NCBI RefSeq assembly: GCF_008039875.1
Contig: NZ_VRUU01000012.1
Coordinates: forward strand, 16,596 to 80,595
Direction: 5' to 3'
Length of the DNA: 64,000 nt
From: Methylobacterium sp. WL119
GTDB taxonomy: Bacteria; Pseudomonadota; Alphaproteobacteria; Rhizobiales; Beijerinckiaceae
How positions within the stretch are numbered: position 1 is the first letter of the stretch; each line of letters begins with the position of its first letter. Both the position numbers and the translations under genes were made by a program. This document shows positions 34,962 through 44,823 of the stretch, one piece after another. Under the pieces are notes generated by a model, which saw only the letters and a list, made by a program, of their open reading frames with translations, did no database searches and was not told where the DNA came from.

Positions 34962-35356
34962 GATCCCCGTCTCGGATTCGGTCGTGCAGGCCGATGTGAT
35001 GGCAGCTCGGGCTCCAAGCGATGCGGGATCGGACGACCCGTCGCTGCATCTCGTCGGTCTCGATCCTCGCCTCGAGGAATGGCGTGGCGAGCAGGATGCG
35101 GCGGTCCGTGACGATCTCGGCGTTGTCGCACCGCCATGCGCTGGTGCTGCGGACGGATGAGATATGTTACGGCCACCCCGCGCCCTCATCCCGAGGTGCC
35201 GGAGCGAAGCGGAGGCCTCGAAGGAGAACTCCAGGGATCGCTCCGCCCGCTGGAGGGCTCCTTCGAGGCCCGCTGGCGCGAGCACCTCGGGATGCGGGCG
35301 TGATTGGGATCGGCCGAGGTCCGGGCGGGGCCGGCCAAGCGTTTGAAAGTCATCCG
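34962..35356. other. Gap carrying a dispersed palindrome
   Basis: No gene is supported in these 395 bases. About a quarter is the 108-base palindromic repeat at 35,187-35,294. The sequence left of it shows no bias. The promoter of the following dehydrogenase gene may lie right of the palindrome. Confidence 0.5.
35187..35294. repeat. REP-like dispersed palindrome
   Basis: CATCCCGAGGTGC at the left end is the reverse complement of GCACCTCGGGATG at the right end. Inner parts GAGGCCTCGAAGGAG and CTCCTTCGAGGCC pair as well. This is the familiar class of GC-rich intergenic palindromes found in many copies in Hyphomicrobiales genomes. Confidence 0.75.
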
Positions 35357-36379
35357 ATGCAAGCCCTGCAACTCTTCGGCGACCGCGACCTGCGCCTGAC
35401 CGAGGTCGAGGCGCCCCCTCCCCCCGGTCCCGGCGAGGTTCGGGTGCGCGTCCGCGCGGTCGGCCTGAACTTCATCGACGTCTGGGGCTTTCGCGGGATG
35501 GCCTTCGCCAAGCGGCGTCTGCCGCTGACGGTCGGCGCCGAGGCCGCGGGCGAGATCGCCGAGCTCGGCGAGGGCGTCGAGGGGCTCGAAGCCGGCGACA
35601 AGGTCGCGCTCTACGGCGCGATGACCTGTGGCCGATGCCGCGCCTGCACCGAGGGCCGCGACAACCTCTGCGAGGATGTCGGCGGGGTGATGGGCTTCCA
35701 CATCGACGGCTTCGCCCGCGAGTTCGTCACCATGCCGGCCCGGCTCGTGGTCAAGGTGCCCGACGCGGTCAGCCTCACCGACGCGGCCTGCGCCGGCATC
35801 GCCTTCGGCACGGTGCAGCACATGCTGTTCGACAACGCCAAGCTCGAGCCCGGCGAGAGCATCCTGGTCCATGCCGGAGGCTCAGGGATCGGCACCGCGG
35901 CGATCCGCATGGCCAAGGCCATCGGCTGCACCGTCTACACGACGGTGGGCGACGACGAGAAGGGCGCCAAGGCCGCCGCGCTCGGGGCCGACCACGTCGT
36001 CAACTACCGCACCGAGCGCTTCGAGGGCGAGGTCCGCCGGCTGACCAAGCGGAAGGGCGTGGACGTGGTGTTCGAGCATGTCGGCCCCGACACCTGGAAC
36101 GGCTCGCTGCTCTGCCTCAAGCGCGGCGGCCGCCTCGTGACCTGCGGCTCGACCTCGGGCGTCTCGACGACGATGAACCTGATGCAGCTGTTCCAGCAGC
36201 AATACCGCATCACCGGCTCGTTCGGCTGCCGGCTCGCCAACATTGCGGAATCGCTCGACAAGATGGCCGACGGCATCCGCCCCGTCGTCGACACCGTCTA
36301 TCCTCTGGCGGACTTCGCGCAGGGGCTCGAACGGCTGGAATCGCGCAAGGTCTTCGGCAAGATCCTCGTGAGCTTCTGA
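35357..36379 (+). CDS. Zinc-binding alcohol dehydrogenase/quinone reductase family protein
   Basis: This 340-aa protein is of the medium-chain dehydrogenase family. The structural zinc loop CGRCRACTEGRDNLC is near residues 94-108, the nucleotide-binding motif HAGGSGIGTAAIRMAK is near residues 172-187, and GSTSGVSTTMNL lies near the C-terminal third. In rhizobial lipid A clusters a dehydrogenase of this type (adh2XL) lies just before lpxXL, and the same order is seen here. The ATG at 35357 is chosen because the protein starts at the usual MQALQL. Confidence 0.9.
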   Translation: MQALQLFGDRDLRLTEVEAPPPPGPGEVRVRVRAVGLNFIDVWGFRGMAFAKRRLPLTVGAEAAGEIAELGEGVEGLEAGDKVALYGAMTCGRCRACTEGRDNLCEDVGGVMGFHIDGFAREFVTMPARLVVKVPDAVSLTDAACAGIAFGTVQHMLFDNAKLEPGESILVHAGGSGIGTAAIRMAKAIGCTVYTTVGDDEKGAKAAALGADHVVNYRTERFEGEVRRLTKRKGVDVVFEHVGPDTWNGSLLCLKRGGRLVTCGSTSGVSTTMNLMQLFQQQYRITGSFGCRLANIAESLDKMADGIRPVVDTVYPLADFAQGLERLESRKVFGKILVSF

Positions 36380-36492
36380 CGCCCTCCCCTGTCGCGATGA
36401 AATGATCTAAGCCCGCGGAGCTTCCCGCGCGGCGTCGCCCGCCGCGCCCGCGCCCCGCCTCGACGGGACGCCTCCCACCCGAGAGTGACCCG

Positions 36493-37494
36493 TTGCTGCG
36501 CCTCGCCCTGACCCTGAAGCGCAACCTGCCGCGGCTCGCCGGCTATGCGATGCTGCCACTGATCCGCGCGGTGTTCTGGCTGTCGCGGGTCCTCGGCCCC
36601 GAGCGCGCGGGGGATGCCGGCGGCGCGCTGCTGCGCGCGCTCGGGCCCTGGCTGCCCTCGCACCGGACGGCGCTAACGAATCTGCGCGCCGCCTTCCCCG
36701 ACGCGTCCGAGGCCGAGATCCGAGGGATCGCGCGGTCCGCCTGGGACAATCTCGGCCGCACCGGCGCCGAGTACGCCCATCTCGACACGCTGTTCGACTT
36801 CGACCCCGCCGACCCCGCGACCCAGCGCATGCAGGTCGAGGGCCTGGCGCATTTTCTGGCGCTGCGCGACGACGGCCGCCCGGGCCTCGTGTTCTCGGCC
36901 CATCTCGCCAACTGGGAGCTGCCGGCGATCTGCGCGGCGAAGTTCGATCTCGAGACCACCGCGGTGTTCCGCGCGCCGAACAACCCGGCCGCGGCGCGCC
37001 TCGTGCAGGAGGTCCGGCGCAAGACCATGGGGCGGCTCGCCGCCTCCGGGCCGGGCGGCGCCTTCGCGATGCAGGGCGTGGTCGAGCGCGGCGGCCATCT
37101 CGGGCAGCTGATCGACCAGCACTTCACCCGCGGCGTCGTGGTGTCGTTCTTTGGGCGTCCGTGCCTAGCGAACCCGCTGCTCGCCAAGCTCGCCCGCCAC
37201 TACGATTGCCCGGTGCACGGCGCGCGCGTGGTGCGCCTTCCGAACGGCCGGTTTCGGCTCGAGCTGACCCCGCCCCTCGACCTGCCGCGCGACGCGGACG
37301 GGCAGATCGCGGTGGCCGGCGCGATGCAGGCGATGACCGCGATCGTCGAGGGCTGGGTGCGCGAGAATCCCGGGCAGTGGTTGTGGATGCACCGGCGCTG
37401 GCGGCCGAATATGCTGCCGAAGGCGCGTGCGACCGAGGTCGCCGAGCCTCAAGCCAACGTGATTTCCCAGCCGGCGTCGCGTGCGCTCTCCTGA
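36493..37494 (+). CDS. lpxXL: Lipid A late acyltransferase, LpxXL/HtrB-like
   Basis: In this 333-aa inner-membrane acyltransferase the family motif His-x4-Glu is present as FSAHLANWELPA near residue 140, preceded by an N-terminal hydrophobic segment. Later conserved text is LIDQHFTRGVVVSFFGRPCL. It transfers a secondary acyl chain to Kdo2-lipid A, and the neighbours suggest a very-long-chain one. The start is TTG at 36493 (no in-frame ATG near) with GAGAG seven bases upstream. The symbol lpxXL rests on gene context. Confidence 0.8.
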   Translation: MLRLALTLKRNLPRLAGYAMLPLIRAVFWLSRVLGPERAGDAGGALLRALGPWLPSHRTALTNLRAAFPDASEAEIRGIARSAWDNLGRTGAEYAHLDTLFDFDPADPATQRMQVEGLAHFLALRDDGRPGLVFSAHLANWELPAICAAKFDLETTAVFRAPNNPAAARLVQEVRRKTMGRLAASGPGGAFAMQGVVERGGHLGQLIDQHFTRGVVVSFFGRPCLANPLLAKLARHYDCPVHGARVVRLPNGRFRLELTPPLDLPRDADGQIAVAGAMQAMTAIVEGWVRENPGQWLWMHRRWRPNMLPKARATEVAEPQANVISQPASRALS

Positions 37495-37498
37495 GGCG

Positions 37499-38266
37499 AT
37501 GACGGCGACCCACGCTCGTCCCCACTCGTTCGTCCCGATCCGCGTCCTGCTCGCGGCGTTGGCCGCCGGCCTGCCGTGCGGTCCGGCTGCGGCCGAGCCG
37601 TTGCGCGCGGTGGTCGAGCTGTTCACCAGCCAGGGTTGCGCCGCCTGCCGCTCGGCCGATCCGGTGATCGGCGACCTCGCCCGCCAGCCCGGCATCCTCG
37701 CGCTGACGCTTCCCGTGACCTACTGGGACTATCTCGGCTGGAAGGACACCCTGGCCCAGCGCCCGTTCGGCGAGCGGCAGCATGCCTATTCCGGCGTGCA
37801 CGGCGCGCGCCAGATGTTCACCCCCCAGGCCGTGATCAACGGCTCCGCCTCGACCGTCGCCTCGGACAGGGCCGCCCTGGAGAAGCTGCTGCGCGAGGCG
37901 AACGCCCGCGGCGGTCTGCCCGTGCCGGTCCGCGGCGAGGAGCGCGACGAGCGGATCGTGATCGAGATCGGGGCCGAGCCGGTACCGAAGGCGGATCTGA
38001 AGGGCGACGTCTGGCTGGTTCCGGTCCTGCGCAGCCGCCCGGTCGCGATCGGCGGCGGCGAGAACCGCGGCCGAACCGCCACCTACGTCAACGTCGTGCG
38101 CGGCCTGCAGCGCCTCGGGCCCTGGACCGGCCAGGCGGTGCGGTTCGAGGTGCCCCGAACGGTGGCCCGCGTCGCGGAGGCCGATGCCTGGGTCGTGGTG
38201 GTTCAGGGGACGGTCGGCGGTCGGCCGGCCAGGATATTCGGCGCCGCCAAAGGGCCCGGTCTCTGA
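37499..38266 (+). CDS. DUF1223 exported thioredoxin-like protein
   Basis: This 255-aa protein has a signal peptide ending near PAAAEP and then a DUF1223 domain starting VVELFTSQGCAACRSADPVI, which places a Cys-x2-Cys pair as in thioredoxin folds. TPQAVINGSAS follows. It is probably periplasmic, and its redox role is unproven. It starts 4 bases after the acyltransferase stop codon, so it is co-transcribed with the envelope genes. Confidence 0.9.
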   Translation: MTATHARPHSFVPIRVLLAALAAGLPCGPAAAEPLRAVVELFTSQGCAACRSADPVIGDLARQPGILALTLPVTYWDYLGWKDTLAQRPFGERQHAYSGVHGARQMFTPQAVINGSASTVASDRAALEKLLREANARGGLPVPVRGEERDERIVIEIGAEPVPKADLKGDVWLVPVLRSRPVAIGGGENRGRTATYVNVVRGLQRLGPWTGQAVRFEVPRTVARVAEADAWVVVVQGTVGGRPARIFGAAKGPGL

Positions 38267-38394
38267 AGGGGCCCGGTCGCTGCGGCACGGAGCCTCGAAC
38301 CGGAGCAAGCCCCGCCCGGGATCCTCAAAATCGAGCCTCACCCGCAGCCGGGTCATGCCCCGTCGTCGTCGACGCCCGGCGTCGCGGCTCGGTC

Positions 38395-39195
38395 TTACGG
38401 GTCGAGCCCTTCGGCGATGCGGCGGCGGGCGCGCAGCGTCTCCATGCGCGACACCGAGAACACCGAGGCCTCGTAGAGCAGCAGCATCGGCAGCGCGAGG
38501 GAGAGCTGCGAGATCACGTCGGGCGGCGTCAGCACGGCGGCGGCGACGAAGACGAGGACGATCGCGTAGCGCCGCTTCTCGCGCAGGAACTTGGCGTCGA
38601 TGATGCCGATCTGCCCGAGCAGCGTCAGGATCACCGGCAGCTGGAAGGCGATGCCGAAGGCGAAGATTAGCGTCATGATCAGGGAGAGGTACTCGTCGAC
38701 CTTCGGCAGCAGCGCGATCGTCGGCTCGCCGGCGACGCCGACCTGCTGCAGCGACACCGAGAACTTGATGAGCAGCGGCATCGCCAGGAAGAACACGACC
38801 AGCGCGCCGAGCACGAAGAACACCGGCGTGGCGACGAGGTAGGGCATGAACGCCTTGCGCTCGTTGCGGTACAGGCCCGGGGCGACGAAGGCGTAGATCT
38901 GCGTCGCGATCACCGGGAAGGCGAGGAACGCCGCGCCGAAGACGCTGAGCTTGATGTTGGTGAAGACCTGCTCGAGGAAGTGCGTCGCGATCAGCTTGGC
39001 GTTCTCGACCCCGACGATCGAGACGTAGGGGTGGACGAGGATGTTGTAGATCTCGCGCGAGAAGAAGAAGCACCCGAAGAACATGATCACGAACGCGATC
39101 AGCGACTTGATCAGCCGTGCGCGCAATTCGATCAGGTGGTCGAGGAGCGGCGCCCGCGACGCCTCGATCTCGGCCTCGTCCGTCTGGTCGATCAT
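38395..39195 (-). CDS. tatC: Sec-independent translocase subunit TatC
   Basis: This 266-aa protein has six membrane helices. Hallmarks are the N-terminal [36 protein letters not shown] and the C-terminal region [19 protein letters not shown]. TatC binds twin-arginine signal peptides in the inner membrane. The gene ends the tatA-tatB-tatC unit, 3 bases from tatB. Confidence 0.97.
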   Translation of the reverse strand: MIDQTDEAEIEASRAPLLDHLIELRARLIKSLIAFVIMFFGCFFFSREIYNILVHPYVSIVGVENAKLIATHFLEQVFTNIKLSVFGAAFLAFPVIATQIYAFVAPGLYRNERKAFMPYLVATPVFFVLGALVVFFLAMPLLIKFSVSLQQVGVAGEPTIALLPKVDEYLSLIMTLIFAFGIAFQLPVILTLLGQIGIIDAKFLREKRRYAIVLVFVAAAVLTPPDVISQLSLALPMLLLYEASVFSVSRMETLRARRRIAEGLDP

Positions 39196-39198
39196 CGC

Positions 39199-39750
39199 TT
39201 AATGGCCTGCGGCCGGTGCGGAGGGGGCCGGGCCGTGCGGCGCGGGCGTCGGGTCCGGGGCCGGCCCGTAGGGGTCGTCGACGGATCCCGGGACGGGAAG
39301 CGGCTCGGGGGCGGCCTGCACTTCCGCGACGGGCTGGGCGACGGGCTGTTCCAGGGCCTTCGGCACGTCGTAGGCGCCGCCGGTCGTCGGAGCCGCGCTC
39401 TCGGCCGCCTTCAGCTGCGCGGTGGCGTCGGCCAGCGTCGCCGAGCTCGGCTTCGGCGCGCGGGCCTCGACGGCGCCCTTGAGCTCGTCGCGGATGGTCT
39501 GGACCGGGTTGAAGCCGCCGCTCGCGCCCCGCACCGTGTCGCGGATGCCGTCGACCTCCTTGCGGACGTCGTCCAGCTCCGCCTCGCGGATCGCCTCGTT
39601 GAACTGCATCTGGAACTCGCCCGCCATGCGGCGGACCTTCCGCGTCACCTGCCCGACGGTGCGCAGCGCCTTTGGCAGGTCCTTCGGCCCGATGACGATG
39701 AGGGCGACGCCGCCGATCAGCATCACCTCCCCCCAGCTCATGTCCAGCAT
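39199..39750 (-). CDS. tatB: Tat translocase subunit TatB
   Basis: This 183-aa protein begins MLDMSWGEVMLIGGVALIVI, the typical TatB membrane helix, with GPKDLPKALRTVGQ as hinge and an amphipathic helix (VRRMAGEFQMQFNEAI). A long Pro/Ala-rich C-terminal tail follows, usual in alphaproteobacteria. It forms the TatBC receptor for folded Tat substrates. Confidence 0.95.
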   Translation of the reverse strand: MLDMSWGEVMLIGGVALIVIGPKDLPKALRTVGQVTRKVRRMAGEFQMQFNEAIREAELDDVRKEVDGIRDTVRGASGGFNPVQTIRDELKGAVEARAPKPSSATLADATAQLKAAESAAPTTGGAYDVPKALEQPVAQPVAEVQAAPEPLPVPGSVDDPYGPAPDPTPAPHGPAPSAPAAGH

Positions 39751-39851
39751 GTCGTCGACGGTCCTGCAGCCTCGGGCCCGTCGCCACGGCGCCGACGGGC
39801 CTCGGGAAATGAGCCGTGCCCCCACACGCGGGGGCGCGGGCCCGGGCCTCC

Positions 39852-40127
39852 TCAGACGGGCTTGCGCTCGCCCTGCGGCAGGTGGCTCGCCGGGATCGCG
39901 GTGCCGGGGCTGGTCTCGCCCGCGTGCGGGATGGTGCGGACGGGCTCGGCCGGGGCGACGGGCGGGGTCGCGGCCTGCGTCGGCGCCTCGTCCTCGGCCA
40001 TGCCCTTCTTGAACGCCTTGATGCCCTTGGCGACGTCGCCCATCAGGTCCGAGACCTTGCCGCGGCCGAACAGCAGCATCACGATGACGGCGACGACGAC
40101 CCAGTGCCAGATACTCATGCTGCCCAT
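39852..40127 (-). CDS. tatA: Tat translocase subunit TatA
   Basis: This 91-aa protein has a single N-terminal membrane helix ([18 protein letters not shown]). The [20 protein letters not shown] hinge and amphipathic helix follow, then a Pro-rich tail. The ATG at 40127 has AGGAGG five bases upstream, deciding the start over an ATG six codons earlier. TatA oligomers form the pore. Confidence 0.95.
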   Translation of the reverse strand: MGSMSIWHWVVVAVIVMLLFGRGKVSDLMGDVAKGIKAFKKGMAEDEAPTQAATPPVAPAEPVRTIPHAGETSPGTAIPASHLPQGERKPV

Positions 40128-40286
40128 GGCAACCTCCTGCGCCACGGGTCACGCATCGTGAGAGACGTGTCCGCGTCGGCACGTGTCCGCGGTTGAATTT
40201 CGGGCAGAACCTAGGGACCGCGCCGGGTTAACACAAGCGGTCAAACCCGGATCGCCCCGGCAATCCCATGCGGGGACCGCGCCCCG

Positions 40287-41294
40287 TCAGGCGGCCTGCG
40301 CTAGGGCCGCGGCGAATTGCGCACGGGCCAGCGGCAGGTCGAGGCCGTCGCGGGCGCCCCCGAGCCGGGCGAGCGCCGCCTCCGCGCGGCGCAGGGCGGC
40401 ACCGGCCAGCGACGGCGTGCCCTCCGCGACGGCGCGCATCTCGTCCGCGTCGCCGTTGCAGTGGAGCGCCACGTCGATGCCGGCGGCGAAGGCCGCCTCG
40501 GCCCGGGTGCGGAACGGCCCGGTCAGGGCATGCATCGACAGGTCGTCGGTCATCAGCAGGCCGTCGAAGCCGATCGCGCCGCGGATCACGTCGGCGATCA
40601 CGGGCGCCGACTGGGTCGCCGGCCGGTCGGGATCGATCTGCGTGAATACCACGTGGGCGCTCATTGCCATCGGCAGGTCGGCGAGGGCGCGGAAGGGCCG
40701 GAAATCCTGGGCCGCGAGGGATTCGAGGCTCGCCTCGACCACCGGCAGGCCGTGGTGGCTGTCGCAGGCGGCGCGGCCGTGCCCGGGGATGTGCTTCATC
40801 ACCGGCAGCACCCCGCCGGCCATCAGGCCCTCGGCCACCGCCCGGCCGATCTCGGCCACCTGCTGCGGCGTCGTGGCGTAGGCGCGGTCGCCGATGATGT
40901 CGTGGGCGCCGGGCTCGGGCACGTCGAGGACGGGCGCGCAGTCGACGTTGATGCCGACGTCGGCGAGGTCGTGCGCCATCAGGCGCGCGCCGAGCCGCGC
41001 CATCGCGGCGGCCGCCCCGTCGAGCCGGCGGAAGCGCCCGCCGGCCGGGTAGGCCGGCCAGTGCGGCGGCCCCATGCGCTGAACCCGGCCGCCCTCCTGG
41101 TCGATCAGGATCGGCGCGTCGTCCCGGCCGATCGTGGCGCGCAGCGACGCGGTCAGCGCCCGGACCTCGTCCGGCGTGCCGATGTTGCGCTTGAACAGGA
41201 TGAAGCCCCAGGGCCGCACGTCGCGGAAGAACGCGGTCTCGTCCGGCGACAGGGTCTTGCCGGCGCAGCCGAGGATCAGGGCACGGGAGGTCAT
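40287..41294 (-). CDS. nagZ: Beta-N-acetylhexosaminidase NagZ
   Basis: This 335-aa GH3 enzyme carries the NagZ signature KHIPGHGRAACDSHHGLPVV, with His/Asp catalytic dyad, and LLMTDDLSMHAL with the nucleophile Asp. It trims N-acetylglucosamine from muropeptides in the cytoplasm during peptidoglycan recycling. The start ATG at 41294 fits MTSRALILGCAG, the usual N-terminus. Confidence 0.95.
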   Translation of the reverse strand: MTSRALILGCAGKTLSPDETAFFRDVRPWGFILFKRNIGTPDEVRALTASLRATIGRDDAPILIDQEGGRVQRMGPPHWPAYPAGGRFRRLDGAAAAMARLGARLMAHDLADVGINVDCAPVLDVPEPGAHDIIGDRAYATTPQQVAEIGRAVAEGLMAGGVLPVMKHIPGHGRAACDSHHGLPVVEASLESLAAQDFRPFRALADLPMAMSAHVVFTQIDPDRPATQSAPVIADVIRGAIGFDGLLMTDDLSMHALTGPFRTRAEAAFAAGIDVALHCNGDADEMRAVAEGTPSLAGAALRRAEAALARLGGARDGLDLPLARAQFAAALAQAA

Positions 41295-41525
41295 CGGGGA
41301 CGGTCTTCCCGGGAGGGTTGGGTTGCGGGCATCGCCTGCCCGGACGAAGAATACGAATCCGTGGCGAGCGTCCGACAGGAGATGCCCGCGCCGCAAGGCC
41401 AAACCGCGACGTCTGCCGGACCATCGGTCCGCGCACGCTCGGGTGTTGCGCCGGCGACTCAGGCGCGGCCCCGGCGGATCGCCGATCTCAGGCGATCCGC
41501 CGACGCGGGTTTTGTGGAGGCGGGC

Positions 41526-42941
41526 TCAGTTCTTGGCGACGAAGCACTGTCCGCCGGCGCCCTGAAGCTCGGTGCAGAGGCTCGTGGCTTTCGCCTTGGC
41601 CAGCGGCCCGACGCGGACCCGGAAGATCGTCTTGCCGTTGACCTCGGCCTGGCGGATCAGCTCCGGCTTGCCGGCGAGCTGGCTGTACTTGCCCTGCATC
41701 TCGCGGAAGGCGGTCTGGGCTTCCTTGGCGCTGGTGCGGACGCCGAGCTGGACCGAGAACCCGCCGACGGCGGCGTTGCTCACGGTCGCCGTCGTGGCCG
41801 GGGCCTCGACCGGGACGGCGGCCTCGGGCGCGACGGCGGCGACGCGCTGCGGTGCCTTCGGCTTGGCCGGCGGCGGGACCGCCGCAGCGGGCGTGCGCTC
41901 GGGCGCCGGCGGCGCCTGCGTTGCGGCGGGCTGCGAGGGCGGCTGCGCGGTCGCGGTCTGGCTCGGCATCTGCGGCGTCGAAGCCGCCGCCATCCGGCCG
42001 GGCTTGGGGCGTGCGGCGGATGCATCGTCGCCCGGCAGCGTCATGGTCGGGACCGGCGAGATCGGGGACGATTCCGCCTGGGCCTCGCGCTGGACCGCCG
42101 GGGGCGGGGTGTCCGGCCGGACCACGACGGTGCGGACCTTGCGCGGCTGGCCGAACACGTCGAACGAGGCCGAGCCCGGCGTGAGGTTGGCCGTCTCGCC
42201 GCGATCCTGTGCCGGCCGATCCTGCCCTTGCGCCGCGCGGGCGGCCTGGGCCACGTCGAGGGGCTGCTCCTCGCGGTTGACGATGCGGATCTGGCTGTCC
42301 TTGGCCTTGGGCTCGTAGATCTGGCGGTTCTGGTCCGGGATCTCGACGCCGTCGGCGACCTTCGGCGCGACCTTCACCGGCGAGGTGTCGGCCTGGATCA
42401 CCGGCACGCCGCCGCCGCTGCCGCCGCGGCTCAGGCCCTTGTAGGTCAGTGCGCCGGTCACCGCGACGACGACGACGGCGACGCCCGCGCCGACCGTGAC
42501 CAGCCGCCGGCGCGGCTTCACCCGCTTCAGGCTGCGCTGGTCGTAGGCCTCGGAACCGCCGTCCTGGTAGGTCTGCGCGTCGCCGTAGGCCACCGGCTGG
42601 TCGGAGCCGTGGTCGACCGAGGCGAGATACTGGTCGAACGCGTCGGCCGGGGTGTTGCGCTGCGGCTCGGCGTAATCGTTCGGATGATGGGCGGCCTCGT
42701 TGCCGAAGCTCGGCTCCTGGCGGCCGCGATGGGCGGACGCCTGGGGGGCGGGCTCGCGCCGGTCGTCGCGGGCGGCGAGGAGGGCGCGGAAAGGATCGTC
42801 CTGGCCGACGATGCGGGCGAGTTCCGCCAGCGGGTCGGGCTTCTGCGCGGCAGGTTCGACGGCCCGCGGGGCCGGCGAAGGCTGCTGCAGATCGCGCGCG
42901 AAGGCGTCGAAATCGACAGGCGCACGCGAAGCGTTCGTCAT
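41526..42941 (-). CDS. SPOR domain inner-membrane protein
   Basis: This 471-aa protein has a long cytoplasmic N-terminus, one membrane helix near residues 155-175 (RRRLVTVGAGVAVVVVAVTG) and a Pro/Ala-rich periplasmic linker. A C-terminal SPOR domain follows (GGFSVQLGVRTSAKEAQTAF, then ELQGAGGQCFVAKN). SPOR domains bind denuded peptidoglycan at the division site. Position between argS and nagZ is the standard alphaproteobacterial order. Confidence 0.93.
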   Translation of the reverse strand: MTNASRAPVDFDAFARDLQQPSPAPRAVEPAAQKPDPLAELARIVGQDDPFRALLAARDDRREPAPQASAHRGRQEPSFGNEAAHHPNDYAEPQRNTPADAFDQYLASVDHGSDQPVAYGDAQTYQDGGSEAYDQRSLKRVKPRRRLVTVGAGVAVVVVAVTGALTYKGLSRGGSGGGVPVIQADTSPVKVAPKVADGVEIPDQNRQIYEPKAKDSQIRIVNREEQPLDVAQAARAAQGQDRPAQDRGETANLTPGSASFDVFGQPRKVRTVVVRPDTPPPAVQREAQAESSPISPVPTMTLPGDDASAARPKPGRMAAASTPQMPSQTATAQPPSQPAATQAPPAPERTPAAAVPPPAKPKAPQRVAAVAPEAAVPVEAPATTATVSNAAVGGFSVQLGVRTSAKEAQTAFREMQGKYSQLAGKPELIRQAEVNGKTIFRVRVGPLAKAKATSLCTELQGAGGQCFVAKN

Positions 42942-42979
42942 GGCAGCATCCTTATCCTACGCCGACTTAGGGGGCGCAC

Positions 42980-44740
42980 TCATCGCATCGCGTCCGGAGC
43001 GCTCACGCCAAGCACGGCGAGACCGGATGCCAGGACGCCTCGCAGCGCTTCGATCAGCGCCAGCCTCGCCCGAGTCGACTTTCGGTCGGTTGGATTAACA
43101 AACCGTAATTGCGGCAAGTCTTTGCCCTTGTTCCAGAAACTATGCAGGCTGCTCGCCGTTTCATAGAGGTGGAACGCGATCCGGTGCGGTTCGTGGGCGG
43201 CGGCGGCCGCCTCCAGCACGCGGGGGTATTGCGCGATCAGCCGCAGCATCTCGGCCTCGCCCTCATCGGACAGCAGCGCGAAGTCCGCATCACCCAGCGC
43301 CGCCGCATCGGCGGGATCGAAGTCGGGGAACGCCTCGCGTGCCTGCCGCTGCACCGAGCGGATGCGGGCATGGGCGTACTGGACATAGAAGACCGGGTTG
43401 TCCTTCGACTGCTCGACCACCTTGGCGAGGTCGAAATCGAGGGTCGCGTCGTTCTTGCGGTAGAGCATCATGAAGCGGATCGCGTCGCGGCCGACCTCGT
43501 CGATGACCTCGCGGAGCGTCACGAACTCGCCCGAGCGCTTGCTCATCTTCACGGGCTCGCCCGCGCGCAACAGCCGCACCAGCTGGCACAGCTTCACGTC
43601 GAGGCTCGCCCGCCCGTCGGTGACCGCCTTCACCGCCGCCTGCATGCGCTTGACGTAGCCGCCGTGGTCGGCGCCGAGGACGTCGATCAGCTCGGTGGCG
43701 CCGGCGAGGTACTTCGCCCGGTGGTATGCGATGTCGGAGGCGAAGTAGGTGTAGGAGCCGTCCGACTTCAGCAGCGGCCGGTCGGTGTCGTCGCCGAAAT
43801 CCTTGGTGCGGAACAGGGTCTGCTCGCGGTCCTCCCAATCCTCCGGCACCTGCCCCTTGGGCGGCGGCAGGCGGCCCTCGTAGACGAGGCCCTTCTCGCG
43901 CAGCTCCGCGAGCAGCGCCGCGACCGCGCCGCCGCCCTCCCCCTGCAGGGTGCGCTCGGAGAAGAACACATCGTGGTGGATGCCGATCGCGGCGAGGTCC
44001 CCGCGGATCATCGCCATCATCTCGGCGATGGCGGTCTCGCGCACCACCGGCAACCATTCGGATTCCGGTTGTCCGAGCAGCGCGCGGCCGTGGGTCTCGG
44101 CCAGCGCCTGCCCCACCGGCACGAGGTAGTCGCCGGGATAGAGACCCTCGGGGATCGCCCCGACCTCCTCGCCCAGCGCCTCGCGGTAGCGCAGGTAGGC
44201 GGAGCGGGCGAGCACGTCGACCTGCGCGCCGGCGTCGTTGATGTAGTACTCGCGCGTCACCTGCCGGCCGGCGGCGACGAGGAGGTTGGCCAGCGCGTCG
44301 CCGAACACCGCCCCGCGGCCGTGCCCGACATGCATCGGGCCGGTCGGGTTGGCCGATACGTACTCGATGTTGACCCGGCCGCCCGCCATCCGTCCGCGCC
44401 CATAGCCAACGGGATCGGCCAGCACGCCGCGCAGAACGCCGTGGAACACGGCGGGCGCGAGGCGCAGGTTGATGAAGCCGGGGCCGGCGACCTCGGCTCC
44501 GACCACGCGCGGGTCCGTGCGCAGCTCGGCGGCCAGCGCCTCGCCCAACGCCTTCGGGTTGGTCTTGGCCTCCTTGGCGAGCACCAGGGCGGCGTTGGTG
44601 GCGAGGTCGCCGTGGCTCGCGTCGCGCGGCGGCTCGACCACGACCCGGGCGAGGTCGAGGCCTTCGGGCAGCGTCCCGCCGCGGACCAGCGCCTCGACGG
44701 CCTCGCGCACGCGCGCCTCGAACAGGGCGAAGATGTTCAT
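42980..44740 (-). CDS. argS: Arginyl-tRNA synthetase
   Basis: This 586-aa class I synthetase has the HIGH motif as [14 protein letters not shown] near residues 130-143, the KMSKS-like motif as [13 protein letters not shown] near residues 395-407, and the C-terminal DALR anticodon-binding domain ([13 protein letters not shown]). Length is normal. It charges tRNA-Arg. The SPOR gene follows 38 bases later. Confidence 0.98.
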   Translation of the reverse strand: MNIFALFEARVREAVEALVRGGTLPEGLDLARVVVEPPRDASHGDLATNAALVLAKEAKTNPKALGEALAAELRTDPRVVGAEVAGPGFINLRLAPAVFHGVLRGVLADPVGYGRGRMAGGRVNIEYVSANPTGPMHVGHGRGAVFGDALANLLVAAGRQVTREYYINDAGAQVDVLARSAYLRYREALGEEVGAIPEGLYPGDYLVPVGQALAETHGRALLGQPESEWLPVVRETAIAEMMAMIRGDLAAIGIHHDVFFSERTLQGEGGGAVAALLAELREKGLVYEGRLPPPKGQVPEDWEDREQTLFRTKDFGDDTDRPLLKSDGSYTYFASDIAYHRAKYLAGATELIDVLGADHGGYVKRMQAAVKAVTDGRASLDVKLCQLVRLLRAGEPVKMSKRSGEFVTLREVIDEVGRDAIRFMMLYRKNDATLDFDLAKVVEQSKDNPVFYVQYAHARIRSVQRQAREAFPDFDPADAAALGDADFALLSDEGEAEMLRLIAQYPRVLEAAAAAHEPHRIAFHLYETASSLHSFWNKGKDLPQLRFVNPTDRKSTRARLALIEALRGVLASGLAVLGVSAPDAMR

Positions 44741-44823
44741 GATCGTGTCAAATCCGCTCGCACCGGCGCCCGACGATGCGACGGTGTCTCATCCCCGCGC
44801 CATAGCAAGGGGGGGCGGAGGTG

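Noticed and set aside
40317..43166. A plus-strand open frame of 949 codons
   Set aside because: It lies opposite nagZ and the SPOR gene, both strongly supported. It is low-complexity Arg/Gly/Leu text with no motif.
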